64,000 nt of DNA, taken from the NCBI GenBank assembly GCA_964399265.1, contig CAYNQF010000002.1:1-64000 (forward strand), in the 5' to 3' direction. The notes beneath the pieces were generated by a model, which worked only from the letters and a program-made list of their open reading frames with translations, did not search any database and was not told the DNA's origin. Positions 24,189 through 32,840 of the stretch are shown here, piece after piece. Positions within the stretch are counted from its first letter, which is position 1. Each line of letters opens with the position of its first letter. This stretch comes from WJLY01 sp964399265 (GTDB taxonomy: Bacteria; Joyebacterota; Joyebacteria; Joyebacterales; Joyebacteraceae). Position numbers and translations under genes: made by a program.

Positions 24189-26584
24189 CGCGAACCTCCG
24201 CGCTTCTTCGGCGCGGGCCTTGCAGGGCTCGGCGCAGGCCTTGCGGGCTTCGGCGCGGGGGTGCTCCGTGGCTTCGCCTTCTTCTCCAGAGCTTTTCCGC
24301 GACTTCTCGCCTTGTGCGCCTTGTTCAACTCCTCCTGCGTACCCTTCGCCGGGCCGGCCTGCTTCTTCGGCGGAACACGCTTGCTCTTCTCCACCTTCTG
24401 CCATTTGCCGCCCTGCTCCTTGTAGACCTTGCCGTCGGGCGCCGCGTATATGTTGTTCTCCTTGGTCGCCTTTCTGGGCTTCTTCATCTCCAGCGGGGCC
24501 TTGGGCGCTCTCCTGGGCTCGTGCTTCGTTGGTCCGACGATCGTGACGTTGCCCGCCGGTTTCTTGGGCTTCGCCGGGACTCGACCGGTTCCCTCTCTGG
24601 GGATGGGTCTCACGGGAGTGCCGGGCACACGCTCTATGGCGCGCGGCGTGCGCTGTTCCACCTTGCCCCCCTTGGAGGCGAGGTGTTCTCCGCCCGACAG
24701 CACTATCCCCTTCGGGTGCTTCCTGAAGAGGTTCCTGTTGTCGGTACCCCTCACCACGCCGGGATGCTGCGCGGGATGGTACCCGGCATACTTGCTGTCC
24801 CAGTAACCGTCGTGGTCACCATGGTGGTAGCCGCCCCCGTGGCCGTGATGATGGCCGTGGTGGTAGCCGTGGCGGTAGCCGTAGACGTACCCGCCAGGTC
24901 CCCACCAGCCTGTGTACCAGGGGCGCCCGTACCAGAGGTCGAGCCAGCCCAGGCTGACGCCGAAGTAGAGCCCCCAGCCTGTGTAGGGCCGCCACTGCGC
25001 ACCGTAGCCCCACGTCGAGAACCTCGGGTAGTAGTGGTGTCTGTACCAGGGGCGGTAGTGGTAGCCGGTGCCGTAAACCACGCAGCCGCGGTAGACGTAC
25101 GAGCCCAGATAGCCCGGCGTGTAGCCCACGTAGATGATGTCCGGCGTCACGTTGTAGATGTAGACGTACCGGACGTTGTAGTAGGGGCAGGTGGGTGGCA
25201 GGGTCTGCACCTGCGCAGGCACCCGCGTCGCAACGAGCCACGGGCCATTGGCGTAATCCGACACGAACCAGACGGCGTTGTCGCAGCAGTAGTACTCGTT
25301 GTCGACGAGCAGCACCGCCTTGTCCGCATTGGCGGCGTACGCGACGTCGCCGGAGCAGAGCACGAACTCGGGGTTGCCGTCGTAAGTCACGGTCACCGCG
25401 GTCGTGTTGCGCTCAACCTCGGCGGTCTGAGGGATCAGGTTCTCGGCCACCGCGTCGGCCGCTTCGTCCGTCCCGGCTATGCTGGCGCGCACGTCCGCCA
25501 TCTCGGAGTCGGCCGGTATCCCGTAGAAGTCGGCCGGCAGGAGGTCGGGCGCCACGAACGTCCAGTCGTTCCCGGACAGTGAACCCGACATATACCACCG
25601 TCCGGACAGCAGGACGTAGTAATGCTGCGTCGGGGTGTGCATGATGATGTCGCTCTCGGAGTTCTGAACATAGAGCAGGTCCGTCCCCTCTATGGGGGCG
25701 AGCTGCGGTTCTCCGTCGGTCTCGATCACCTCCGCGGGGACGGCGCTCACCACCACTCTCGGTGTCGGGACGTCGACCAGAGAGAGAGCGGGATCGGCAG
25801 TCTGCGGATCGGAGGACAGAGTCTCTTCCCGCTTCTTCTCCTGCGCCTCGACGTCCGCGGCGACGGCCGACACCTTAGGCGGGAGCGATGATGTCACCCG
25901 CCAATCCCCGAGAATGTCTCCGCTCGTGTACCAGTGCCCGCCTCCGTACAGGAAGTAGCGGTCGGTGTCCGGATCCAGCAAGATGTAGAAGGGAGTGTTG
26001 ACGACGTATTCGAGGCCCGAATTTTCGAGGTCGTTCAGGATGGGGTCACCGTCGATCGTGACCAGCACCGTGGGCTCGGAGGCGTAGATGATCTTGGGCG
26101 GGGAGTTGTCCAGGTCTGACACTCCGCCGTACGACTCCTCTAGCGGCGCGAGCCCGGCGATCAGGCTGTCCATCGACATGACCATCTCCCACTTCGGGAG
26201 TTCTTCCTCGACGTAGTCGGCCAGGCGGCGGCCCTCCTCGGTGGTGGAGTCGGGAAAGCGCGCGTCCGTCACGGTCATCGACTCGAGAGAGGCCGTTCTC
26301 GCGTCAGTGTCGGTGGCGATCCGCGCGTCGAACCACACGGCTCCGAAGACGGGAGCCGACTCGCCATTCGGGATGACTGACACGGCCGCACGGGCCTTGA
26401 GCATGTCGCCCGAGTACTCCTCGATCTGCGGCTGGTAGATCACGATCTGGCCCTGCTCTCCGTCAAGCTGCCTCGGCCAGGGCAGGACGCTTGATTCCTG
26501 CGACGCTGCAGGCAGGGTCGCCAGCAGCAGGGGGACGACCAGTGTCGCAGTGCCCAACCACTTAAATGGCGATAATGACTTCAT
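24185..26584 (-). CDS. secreted multi-domain protein with His/Tyr/Gly-rich region and basic tail
   Basis: ATG 26584 (GGAGG upstream) begins a signal peptide ending LPAASQE. The 799-residue product carries several copies of a short aromatic repeat (YFLYGGGHWYTSG..GDWRV, YYVLLSGRWYMSG..NDWTFV, YYCCDNAVWFVSD..GPWLV) like those of proteins annotated as carbohydrate-binding family V/XII. A Tyr/Trp/Gly segment and a His-rich stretch (YRHGYHHGHHHGHGGGYHHG, near residue 600) follow. The last 150 residues are Lys/Pro/Ala-rich and very basic. The His cluster could bind metal. Envelope location is likely; function is unknown. It is co-transcribed with the dienelactone hydrolase. Confidence 0.75.
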   Translation of the reverse strand: MKSLSPFKWLGTATLVVPLLLATLPAASQESSVLPWPRQLDGEQGQIVIYQPQIEEYSGDMLKARAAVSVIPNGESAPVFGAVWFDARIATDTDARTASLESMTVTDARFPDSTTEEGRRLADYVEEELPKWEMVMSMDSLIAGLAPLEESYGGVSDLDNSPPKIIYASEPTVLVTIDGDPILNDLENSGLEYVVNTPFYILLDPDTDRYFLYGGGHWYTSGDILGDWRVTSSLPPKVSAVAADVEAQEKKREETLSSDPQTADPALSLVDVPTPRVVVSAVPAEVIETDGEPQLAPIEGTDLLYVQNSESDIIMHTPTQHYYVLLSGRWYMSGSLSGNDWTFVAPDLLPADFYGIPADSEMADVRASIAGTDEAADAVAENLIPQTAEVERNTTAVTVTYDGNPEFVLCSGDVAYAANADKAVLLVDNEYYCCDNAVWFVSDYANGPWLVATRVPAQVQTLPPTCPYYNVRYVYIYNVTPDIIYVGYTPGYLGSYVYRGCVVYGTGYHYRPWYRHHYYPRFSTWGYGAQWRPYTGWGLYFGVSLGWLDLWYGRPWYTGWWGPGGYVYGYRHGYHHGHHHGHGGGYHHGDHDGYWDSKYAGYHPAQHPGVVRGTDNRNLFRKHPKGIVLSGGEHLASKGGKVEQRTPRAIERVPGTPVRPIPREGTGRVPAKPKKPAGNVTIVGPTKHEPRRAPKAPLEMKKPRKATKENNIYAAPDGKVYKEQGGKWQKVEKSKRVPPKKQAGPAKGTQEELNKAHKARSRGKALEKKAKPRSTPAPKPARPAPSPARPAPKKRGGSR

Positions 26585-26761
26585 AATGGTCCTCCTGTCG
26601 GGAATCCAGAGGCGCGCCCCCTGGTGAGCCCGACACATAGGATGCAGGACGGGGCCCGGCGTGACTGCACTTGCGGTACGTGCGTGCTATCTCTTTGGTC
26701 GGCGAGCGGCGGTGAAGGATTCACTGGGCGCTCGCCGTGCGCATCGCCCTACGATTTCGTT

Positions 26762-26790
26762 TGACTTAAATGGGTGGGTGGACTATCTTG
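26762..26790 (+). promoter_or_regulatory. promoter of cold-shock cassette 2
   Basis: TTGACT and TATCTT are 17 bases apart, in the same place relative to the leader hairpins as in copy 1. The sequence 26585-26761 shows no gene. Confidence 0.7.
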
Positions 26791-26796
26791 AAGCCA

Positions 26797-26876
26797 AGCA
26801 GAGGCGACCACGTCGGTATGGTGACATATCCGAAGACTCTCAAGAGGGACCTGGCGCAGAGGCCGGTCCCTTTTTG
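26797..26876 (+). ncRNA. small structured RNA or attenuator in the leader, copy 2
   Basis: It keeps GGTATG-GTGA-CATATC (26816-26831) and the terminator GGGACC-T-GGC / GCC-GGTCCC-TTTTT (26847-26876), while the terminator loop and the flanks differ from copy 1. Conservation of stems with changing loops supports a selected RNA structure. Confidence 0.5.
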
Positions 26877-27060
26877 CGTTTCAGGGGCGCCATGAGGCGC
26901 CCCAGGATATGCCCCAGGCCGGCGGTCGGTGACGGCGTCGCCTGCAGGGGAGGACAGGCCCCTTAACTGAGGATGTCGGAAAGCCTGGTTGAGAGGCGCC
27001 GACGACACGATCGCGGGCGAGGCACGATTCTCGCCGCGAGAACAAGAGAGGCAGCATACA
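26877..27060 (+). promoter_or_regulatory. conserved long 5' leader of the cold-shock gene, copy 2
   Basis: It has the palindromic hairpin GGCGCC-ATGA-GGCGCC (26887-26902) and the conserved words GGCGGTCGGTGA and CCTGCAGGGG. No open frame is shared between the copies, so conservation is at RNA or DNA level. Confidence 0.5.
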
Positions 27061-27273
27061 GTGAGTACCACCGGAACCGTGAAGTGGTTCAACGACGCCA
27101 AGGGCTTTGGCTTCATCTCCTTGGAGGATGGGTCGAAGGACGTATTCGTTCACCATTCGGCGATCCAGGGCGACGGCTTCAAGACGCTGAACGAAGGTGA
27201 TCGCGTGCAGTTCGATGTCGTGCAGGGCGAGAAGGGCCCGGCGGCCGAGAACGTCACGAAGATCGTCGAGTAG
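27061..27273 (+). CDS. cold-shock protein, copy 2
   Basis: This 70-residue cold-shock domain has intact RNP1 (KGFGFI) and RNP2 (VFVHHSAI). It differs from copy 1 at only a few positions (T for N at 4, A for G at 13, and one residue deleted in QGGDEF to QGDGF). The GTG start at 27061 matches copy 1; the longer frame from 26989 lies in the leader. The AAGAGAGG ribosome site is conserved. The paired genes may respond differently to temperature or growth phase through their leaders. Confidence 0.95.
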   Translation: MSTTGTVKWFNDAKGFGFISLEDGSKDVFVHHSAIQGDGFKTLNEGDRVQFDVVQGEKGPAAENVTKIVE

Positions 27274-27313
27274 TCGGAGACTCAGGATCGCAGACCGATG
27301 CATCAGTTCACCG

Positions 27314-27342
27314 GGCCGCCCTCTGGCGCAATGAGGGCGGCC
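27314..27342 (+). terminator. hairpin between csp and radical SAM gene, copy 2
   Basis: GGCCGCCCT / AGGGCGGCC (9 bp) is followed by TCTTCGTTT, a fair terminator. It is the counterpart of 12053-12085. Confidence 0.65.
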
Positions 27343-27389
27343 TCTTCGTTTCTCGCCTGTTCGGAGAGCACACCATCAAGGAGCCCCCA

Positions 27390-28901
27390 TTGAACGCGCT
27401 CCTGATCTACCCGAAGAACCCCGAGACCTTCTGGAGCCTTACGCACGCCCTCCGGCTCATCAACCGGAAGGCCGCTTCACCTCCACTCGGGCTCCTGACG
27501 GTCGCCGCCCTTCTACCTTCCGACTGGAATCTGCGCCTCGTCGACCTGAACGTTGGCGTCTTGACCAACGACGACCTGGTCTGGGCCGACTGCGCTCTAG
27601 TGAGCGGCATGATCGTGCAGAAGAACTCGGCACTGGAGGTCGTCACTCGCTGCAAGTCGGCGGGCCTGACCGTGATCGCCGGCGGGCCGCTCTTTGCGTC
27701 GGAGGAAGAGAGGGCCGCGTTCACCGGTGTGGATCACTTCGTGCTGAACGAGGCAGAGCTGACCCTCCCGCCGTTCCTCCAGGACCTCGAGCGGGGCACG
27801 ACACGCCGCACGTACCGCACAGACCAGTACGCCGACATGACCACCACGCCCGTACCTCGCTGGGATCTCCTGGATCCGCGCGAGTACGCCTCACGTGGCG
27901 TCCAGTTCTCACGTGGCTGTCCGAACAACTGCGAGTTCTGCGAGGTCACGCAGCTGTTTGGGCATCGCTGGAGGACGAAGGCGGTCTCTCAGGTCATTGC
28001 CGAACTGGACGTACTCGACGGACTCGGGTGGCACGGTGTCGTCCCATTCGTCGACGACAACTTCAACGCGAAGGGGCGGTACCTGCGCGGCGAGCTTCTT
28101 CCCGCGCTGATCGAGTGGAGGCGAGGCAAGCGCGGCATGAACTTCAGCGCTCAGGTCACGATGGAACTCGCCGACGACCCCGAGCTGATGCAGATGATGG
28201 TGAGCGCGGGTTTCGACACTGTCTTCATCGGGATCGAGACGATGGACGAGGCGAACCTCGCCGAGTGTCACAAGCGGCAGAATCGCAACCGCGACCTTCT
28301 GGCCGACATCAAGCGCATCCAGAGGGCGGGCCTCCAGGTCCAGGCGGGCTTCATCGTCGGTTTCGACAACGACACGCCCTCGGTCTTCGAGCGGATGGGC
28401 GAGTTCATACAGAAGAGCGGTATCGTTACCGCGATGGTCGGAATGCTCCAGGCTCCGATCGGCACGGCTCTCTACAAGAGGCTCGACCGCGAGGGGCGGA
28501 TTCGCACCGGTCTGTCGGGTGACAACTCCGACGGCACGACGAACATCGTTCCGAGCATGGGCTTGGGTCCGCTCCAGGAAGGGCACAAGAGGCTCCTGAG
28601 AGAACTCTACTCGCCGGCGAACTACTACCGTCGAGTGAAGACCTTCCTCCGCGAGTACCGCCCGCCCAGGGCGAACACTCACATCTCCCGCTCACACGTC
28701 CTGGCGGCCGTCAGGTCGTTCTACTACCTGAGCCTCGCGGGTCGTGAGCACTGGCAGTTCCCCGGCCTTCTCATCTGGACCCTGTTCCGGCGCCCCAGGG
28801 CTCTTCCGGTCGCCGTCGTTCTCGCCATCTACGGCTATCACTACCGCAAGAGCTACGAGCCTCTCTTCAGTTCGGTCACCTCCGTCACCGCTCGTGCCTG
28901 A
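27390..28901 (+). CDS. B12-binding radical SAM protein with DUF4070-type C-terminus, copy 2
   Basis: At 503 residues it has exactly the same length as copy 1, and I judge it near 80% identical by eye. The motif CPNNCEFC, the cobalamin-binding-like N-terminus and the C-terminal run LPVAVVLAIYGYHYRK are conserved. The TTG start has AAGGAG upstream. Differences concentrate in the first domain (residues 50-130) and the last 100 residues, which could mean slightly different substrates. Both copies look functional. Any link to membrane-lipid adaptation is inference from HpnP-like relatives and the cold-shock neighbour. Confidence 0.85.
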   Translation: MNALLIYPKNPETFWSLTHALRLINRKAASPPLGLLTVAALLPSDWNLRLVDLNVGVLTNDDLVWADCALVSGMIVQKNSALEVVTRCKSAGLTVIAGGPLFASEEERAAFTGVDHFVLNEAELTLPPFLQDLERGTTRRTYRTDQYADMTTTPVPRWDLLDPREYASRGVQFSRGCPNNCEFCEVTQLFGHRWRTKAVSQVIAELDVLDGLGWHGVVPFVDDNFNAKGRYLRGELLPALIEWRRGKRGMNFSAQVTMELADDPELMQMMVSAGFDTVFIGIETMDEANLAECHKRQNRNRDLLADIKRIQRAGLQVQAGFIVGFDNDTPSVFERMGEFIQKSGIVTAMVGMLQAPIGTALYKRLDREGRIRTGLSGDNSDGTTNIVPSMGLGPLQEGHKRLLRELYSPANYYRRVKTFLREYRPPRANTHISRSHVLAAVRSFYYLSLAGREHWQFPGLLIWTLFRRPRALPVAVVLAIYGYHYRKSYEPLFSSVTSVTARA

Positions 28902-29055
28902 GGTTGCCGCAACGGGACCGTCGTCAAGGCTACGACGAACCTCTCTCTTGACGGCAGCCGGCTGACCGGCGATGGCCGGGCGACGTATAGCCGGCTTCAC
29001 GGGGTCCGGCGTTGCGGGCGGGAATGCGGTGCGCTGGTGCGAGCTGTATCTCACG

Positions 29056-29089
29056 GCGTGCCCTCCCTTTCGGGGGGCACGCTTCTTTC
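29056..29089 (+). terminator. intrinsic terminator downstream of cassette 2
   Basis: GCGTGCCCTCCC / GGGGGGCACGC with a short loop is followed by TTCTTTCT. The rest of 28902-29206 holds no gene that I can support. Confidence 0.8.
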
Positions 29090-29206
29090 TGTCTCTCCCG
29101 GCTTCCGGTCAGGCAGTGTGCGGTCCCCAAGCCATTCCATGGTAGACTTGGCGTGCTCGATCGTTTCAGAGATGAGAGGGGAAGCTGGCCACCGCAGGGT
29201 AGCTCG

Positions 29207-29217
29207 TGTGGTATGGT
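29207..29217 (+). promoter_or_regulatory. extended -10 element of the 29287 gene
   Basis: TGTGGTATGGT lies 70 bases before the ATG. There is no good -35. Confidence 0.4.
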
Positions 29218-29286
29218 TCGACGCTATTCTGGAAAGTCGTTGCGAAGCGGACGGACGCTCGCGGAACAACCCGAAGGGAGAGTGCA

Positions 29287-30417
29287 ATGAGGAAGCTCGC
29301 TACAGCATTCGTCGCGGTGCTGCTGGTTCTGGTCGCAGTAGGAGGCGCGGAGGCGAAGTGGGTAGAGAAGCGACGTCCCACCAAGCCCACGGCCGAGATC
29401 CTGAAGAGAGGCGAACTCGATTGCTCGTCGGCCATCCCCATCTCGGTCGGGGAGACGGTGTACAGCACCAACGTGGGCGCTCCGAGCAACGCGGACGGAT
29501 ATCCCGAGTGCATAGCCTGGAACGAGTCAGGTGGCGAGGTCGTGTACGAGCTGACCATCGACGGACCCACGTGCCAGGACATCGGGATCGCCCTCTGGTA
29601 CAGAGTCGACCTGGACCTGGACCTCGACTGGTTCCTCCTGGATAGTTGTGACGAAAATGGCCAGTGTGTCGAGTTCGACGATTATAGCGACATAGTCGAC
29701 TGCCTGGCGCCTGGAACCTACTACCTCATCGTGGACGGGTACTATGGCGACGAGAGCGAGTACATCCTCTGCGTGTATCGCAACGAGCCCATAGCGGAGT
29801 GCTCGCCCCTAACGTCGGTATGCCACGAGTGGAACTTCAATACGAGCGACGAGGGGTTCGAGCACGTCCAGTGCGGGATACCTCAGTACGCTTGGGAATG
29901 GGGCCCGGCTCCGGACGGGATCCCTGAGACGGCCTGTGGCGGCATCCAGGTCAACAACGTCCTGTGTACCGGGCTCGAGGGCGAGTATGTCAACAACGCA
30001 GGCGACGCCGCCGTCGTGGGTCCGGTCGTGCTGGGAGAGGACTGCAACTGCCTCGAGCTGTGCCACTTCTACTCGTTGGAAGACGGCGTGGACCAGGGCA
30101 TGGTCGGTCTCACGGCCGACGTGGGCGTGACCTGGAACCTGCTCACGCCCGCTCGCGGCTACGACGACTACGGCGACTGGGATAACACGTGTATCGGGCC
30201 GTACCCCGCGTTCCAGGAATCGGGCGCCACGGAGTTCAGGACCGACTCGTTCGACCTCACGCCGTGGATAGGAGAGACGGTCTTCGTCGGCTTCTTCTTT
30301 GGCTCCAACAGCTCTGTGTCCGACCTGGGCTGGTACATCCTCCGTGCGGCGATAGGGACCTCCGGGAGTCCGGTGGAAAGCACCAGCTGGGGCGCCATCA
30401 AGGCCATGTATCGTTGA
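29287..30417 (+). CDS. secreted pre-peptidase-C-domain protein with C-terminal SWGxIK tag
   Basis: ATG 29287 follows AAGGGAGAG and starts the signal peptide MRKLATAFVAVLLVLVAVGGAEA; the longer frame from 29206 is rejected. The 376-residue product has a bacterial pre-peptidase C-terminal-like domain (about residues 45-165: IALWYRVDLD..LAPGTYYLIVDGYYGDESEYIL). A second beta-sandwich follows (about 180-360), with HEWNFNTSDEGFEHV and a C-terminal WYILRAAIG strand, like domains that bind glycans or protein surfaces. Many Cys pairs suggest disulphides. The last residues SPVESTSWGAIKAMYR are the short tag shared with three other proteins. It contains no enzyme domain. Confidence 0.8.
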   Translation: MRKLATAFVAVLLVLVAVGGAEAKWVEKRRPTKPTAEILKRGELDCSSAIPISVGETVYSTNVGAPSNADGYPECIAWNESGGEVVYELTIDGPTCQDIGIALWYRVDLDLDLDWFLLDSCDENGQCVEFDDYSDIVDCLAPGTYYLIVDGYYGDESEYILCVYRNEPIAECSPLTSVCHEWNFNTSDEGFEHVQCGIPQYAWEWGPAPDGIPETACGGIQVNNVLCTGLEGEYVNNAGDAAVVGPVVLGEDCNCLELCHFYSLEDGVDQGMVGLTADVGVTWNLLTPARGYDDYGDWDNTCIGPYPAFQESGATEFRTDSFDLTPWIGETVFVGFFFGSNSSVSDLGWYILRAAIGTSGSPVESTSWGAIKAMYR

Positions 30418-30420
30418 CGT

Positions 30421-30456
30421 ATCGCTGATGACGCATCGAGATCATGCGTGAGCGAT
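30421..30456. terminator. possible bidirectional hairpin between convergent genes
   Basis: ATCGCT..ACGCA / TGCGT.AGCGAT has a 9-base loop and an internal bulge. It lacks a U-run, so terminator function is uncertain. Confidence 0.35.
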
Positions 30457-30519
30457 GGATACGCCGGGCGGCGGCAGCCGGTGTATCACGCGGGTCTTCT
30501 TGTTGTCCTGTTGTCTGGT

Positions 30520-31488
30520 TCAGAAGAGGATTCCGGCGGTCGCGCTGAGGCGGAACTGAAGGCTGTCGATCTCGTACGGCAAGTCGGCGATGACCGCGCC
30601 TGCCGGCATGTCCTCGTCGCGGTACCACCGCTGGGCGACATGGCCGACGGCGTGGAAGTACCTGACCTCTCCGGCCAGGCTCACCGAGAGCCAGTCGAGC
30701 GAGGGTGAGCCCGGCACGAGGTCGAGCGTGGCGCTCGCGCCCGCGCCGATCCCCCAGCCCCGACCTTCGGAGATCCGTCCCCTGAGGAGATGGTCGTCCG
30801 TGTCCGTCGCTCTAACCACTCCGACGGTTGCCTTGGCTCCCAGGGCCGAACGGGTGCCCACGGCGCACCCCAGCCCGGCCCCCAGTTGTCCGCTCAAGTA
30901 CGTGACCGAGTAGTCGATGACCCGGGCCGTTCCGGACACCGCGACCTGCTCGTCGGAGAACAGGCTGCCGCGCCATCCCTCGTAGCCGACGACGTACTGC
31001 TCTATCCGCTGGTAGTCCAGGTGGAAGAGGATGGAGGTGCTAACTCTGCGCTCGCCCGGCAGCCTGTAGGATACGTCCGCCGTGGCCAGGATCACGTCGA
31101 GCTCGGTGTCGGATTCCGTGTACGAGAGCCGTGTCGCTCCAACCCAGTCCTCATCGGTGACCCTGGCGGATGGGTTGTCGAGGTTCGTGTGGATCCCGGC
31201 GCCCAGCGTCCATCCGCCGTGACCGGCAGTTCGCGGACTCCAGCCGGCCGTCACGCCCACGAGCGTGGTCTCCAGGGGGAACTCGAGTGTGCTGTGAATG
31301 TCGACTAGGCTCCCGGGGTCCGTCGGGTCCTCGGCTCTCGCCGACATCCGGTAGGAGGTGCTTCCCGTCCACTGCGATACCGACGCCCCGACGTGCAAAC
31401 CGGGCGGGGGAGACGCGACGGATTCCGCCGGTCTCCCCCAGAAGAGAGCAATCAGACACAGCGCTGTCACCACGACCCTGCGCATCAC
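30520..31488 (-). CDS. outer-membrane beta-barrel protein
   Basis: The 322-residue product begins with a signal peptide (MMRRVVVTALCLIALFWGRPAESVAS) and continues as alternating hydrophobic/polar strands with Gly and Tyr/Trp girdles. It ends LSATAGILF; a terminal Phe is the usual signal for outer-membrane insertion. Start choice is open between GTG 31488 and ATG 31485. No family is recognisable from sequence alone. It is followed by a convergent tagged gene and preceded by a lipoprotein gene on the same strand (33-base gap), so the two may form an operon. Confidence 0.75.
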   Translation of the reverse strand: MMRRVVVTALCLIALFWGRPAESVASPPPGLHVGASVSQWTGSTSYRMSARAEDPTDPGSLVDIHSTLEFPLETTLVGVTAGWSPRTAGHGGWTLGAGIHTNLDNPSARVTDEDWVGATRLSYTESDTELDVILATADVSYRLPGERRVSTSILFHLDYQRIEQYVVGYEGWRGSLFSDEQVAVSGTARVIDYSVTYLSGQLGAGLGCAVGTRSALGAKATVGVVRATDTDDHLLRGRISEGRGWGIGAGASATLDLVPGSPSLDWLSVSLAGEVRYFHAVGHVAQRWYRDEDMPAGAVIADLPYEIDSLQFRLSATAGILF

Positions 31489-31521
31489 ACCCCCGGGGTC
31501 TCGAGGAGCGGGACGTACGCT

Positions 31522-32628
31522 CTAGAACGGCAGACCGTACCAGCATCCTCGTTCGCCGCAGTCTCCGCCCTCGAAGTCGCCCCAGACGACGGCATTGCCG
31601 ACCACGTAGAAGCCGGCCGCGCCGACCTGGAATGGTCCGTAGCTGTCGCTCTGCACGTCATCGAGACCGACGTTGGCGTAGGGGTAGTGCGGCGGAGCTA
31701 CCGAGTACTCTCCTTCGTACAGCGGCAGAGGCTCATCGCCGATGTAGAGATGTGTCTCGGTCATCGTGTAATCGCCGCACGTGGCCAACGTCACCATCGC
31801 CTGGCCGTAGAAATAGTCGACCACCATCTCTCCAACGAGAGTGGCTTCGGCCAGATCGCACTCGACGGCGCCGACGTACAGGTCGAAGTGGTACGAACCA
31901 TCGTAGGGTATGAAGTTCGTCCAGCCCCAGTGGTCAAAGTCCGGCAGGCCGTCGTTGTTCAGGTCCAGCTCGGCGAAGCATGTCGCGGCCTCGCAGCCGT
32001 ACCCGAACGCGATCTCGGAGCCGTCATCATCGGGCGGTTCGGTGGGGTCGCAGATGAACTCGATGCCGAAGAACGTCGCCCAGTTGCCCTTGCTGACGAT
32101 GCGGTAGCCGTCGCCCCAGCCGGTCTCCGTCTGGTAGCTACCGTCTCCGTTGTCCTTTCGGAGCGCAGCGTGGGCGGCCGCGAGCAGCTCTTCGCCGCAC
32201 AGCCCCGCCTCGCCTCCGAACTCATCGAGCGGCACGATGAACGTGTACGTGGTCTCGCCCGTGATGTCGCCTGCGTTGTATGGGAAGTTGCCGACCTTCG
32301 GGTTGCCCTTGTTGGTCTGCGGCATGTCGTTGAGCGACTGGCCGACCCACAGGTGGGCTTCGACGAGTTCCCATCCGTTCGCGGTGTTGTAAGTGACCCA
32401 GAGTTCCTCGGTCTCTCCGCTGTCGACTATCTCGAGGCACACGGTGCCGGCGTCGATCGTCTGACCCGCGAAGAGCGTGGTGCAGTACTGCCCCTGCGTC
32501 CCGTTGACGCCATAGACCGACAGCGTCGAGAGCACGCTCAACGGAGCGATCGGGCTCTCCTGGCTGCAGCCTACGATGCCGACGGACAACAGGACTGCGA
32601 ACACAACGAGCGCCAACTTGGCCTTCAT
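31522..32628 (-). CDS. lipoprotein with two related beta domains
   Basis: ATG 32628 (GGAGGAG upstream) starts a lipoprotein signal with Cys at VGIVGC. The 368-residue product contains a motif twice: NGWELVEAHLWVGQSLNDMP..GNFPYNAG near residue 70-110 and DYTMTETHLYIGDEPLPLYEGEYSVAP..YPYAN near residue 280-320. This points to duplicated beta-sandwich domains of a type seen in secreted proteins of many bacteria. The middle carries an acidic DPTEPPDDDG linker and LDLNNDGLPDFDHWG, which may bind calcium. It ends GCWYGLPF. The function is unknown. Its position before the beta-barrel gene suggests an outer-membrane location. Confidence 0.7.
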   Translation of the reverse strand: MKAKLALVVFAVLLSVGIVGCSQESPIAPLSVLSTLSVYGVNGTQGQYCTTLFAGQTIDAGTVCLEIVDSGETEELWVTYNTANGWELVEAHLWVGQSLNDMPQTNKGNPKVGNFPYNAGDITGETTYTFIVPLDEFGGEAGLCGEELLAAAHAALRKDNGDGSYQTETGWGDGYRIVSKGNWATFFGIEFICDPTEPPDDDGSEIAFGYGCEAATCFAELDLNNDGLPDFDHWGWTNFIPYDGSYHFDLYVGAVECDLAEATLVGEMVVDYFYGQAMVTLATCGDYTMTETHLYIGDEPLPLYEGEYSVAPPHYPYANVGLDDVQSDSYGPFQVGAAGFYVVGNAVVWGDFEGGDCGERGCWYGLPF

Positions 32629-32840
32629 GGGTGCTCCTCCCTGATGAAGTCTACAGGCCAAACCGCCGGCCGCACCTGTAACAAGCCGCGCGGCTCGATG
32701 CCTTCACTGCAATAGGCGGGCCATTCGCTTGTCGCATAGCCGGCGGTTTCAGGGAGTGTTCATCGCGGGCGGAATTCAGTAGTGAGGGGCGGGTCGCTGT
32801 GCCGCCGGGGGCGCTGCATTGCGCGGCGCTGGAGAAAGTC

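Larger units (their letters stand above)
26762..28901 (+). repeat. duplicated cassette, copy 2
   Basis: It corresponds to 11499-13644 in order and nearly in length. Promoter hexamers, both leader hairpins, the cold-shock gene, the post-csp hairpin and the radical SAM gene are all present. Confidence 0.85.
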
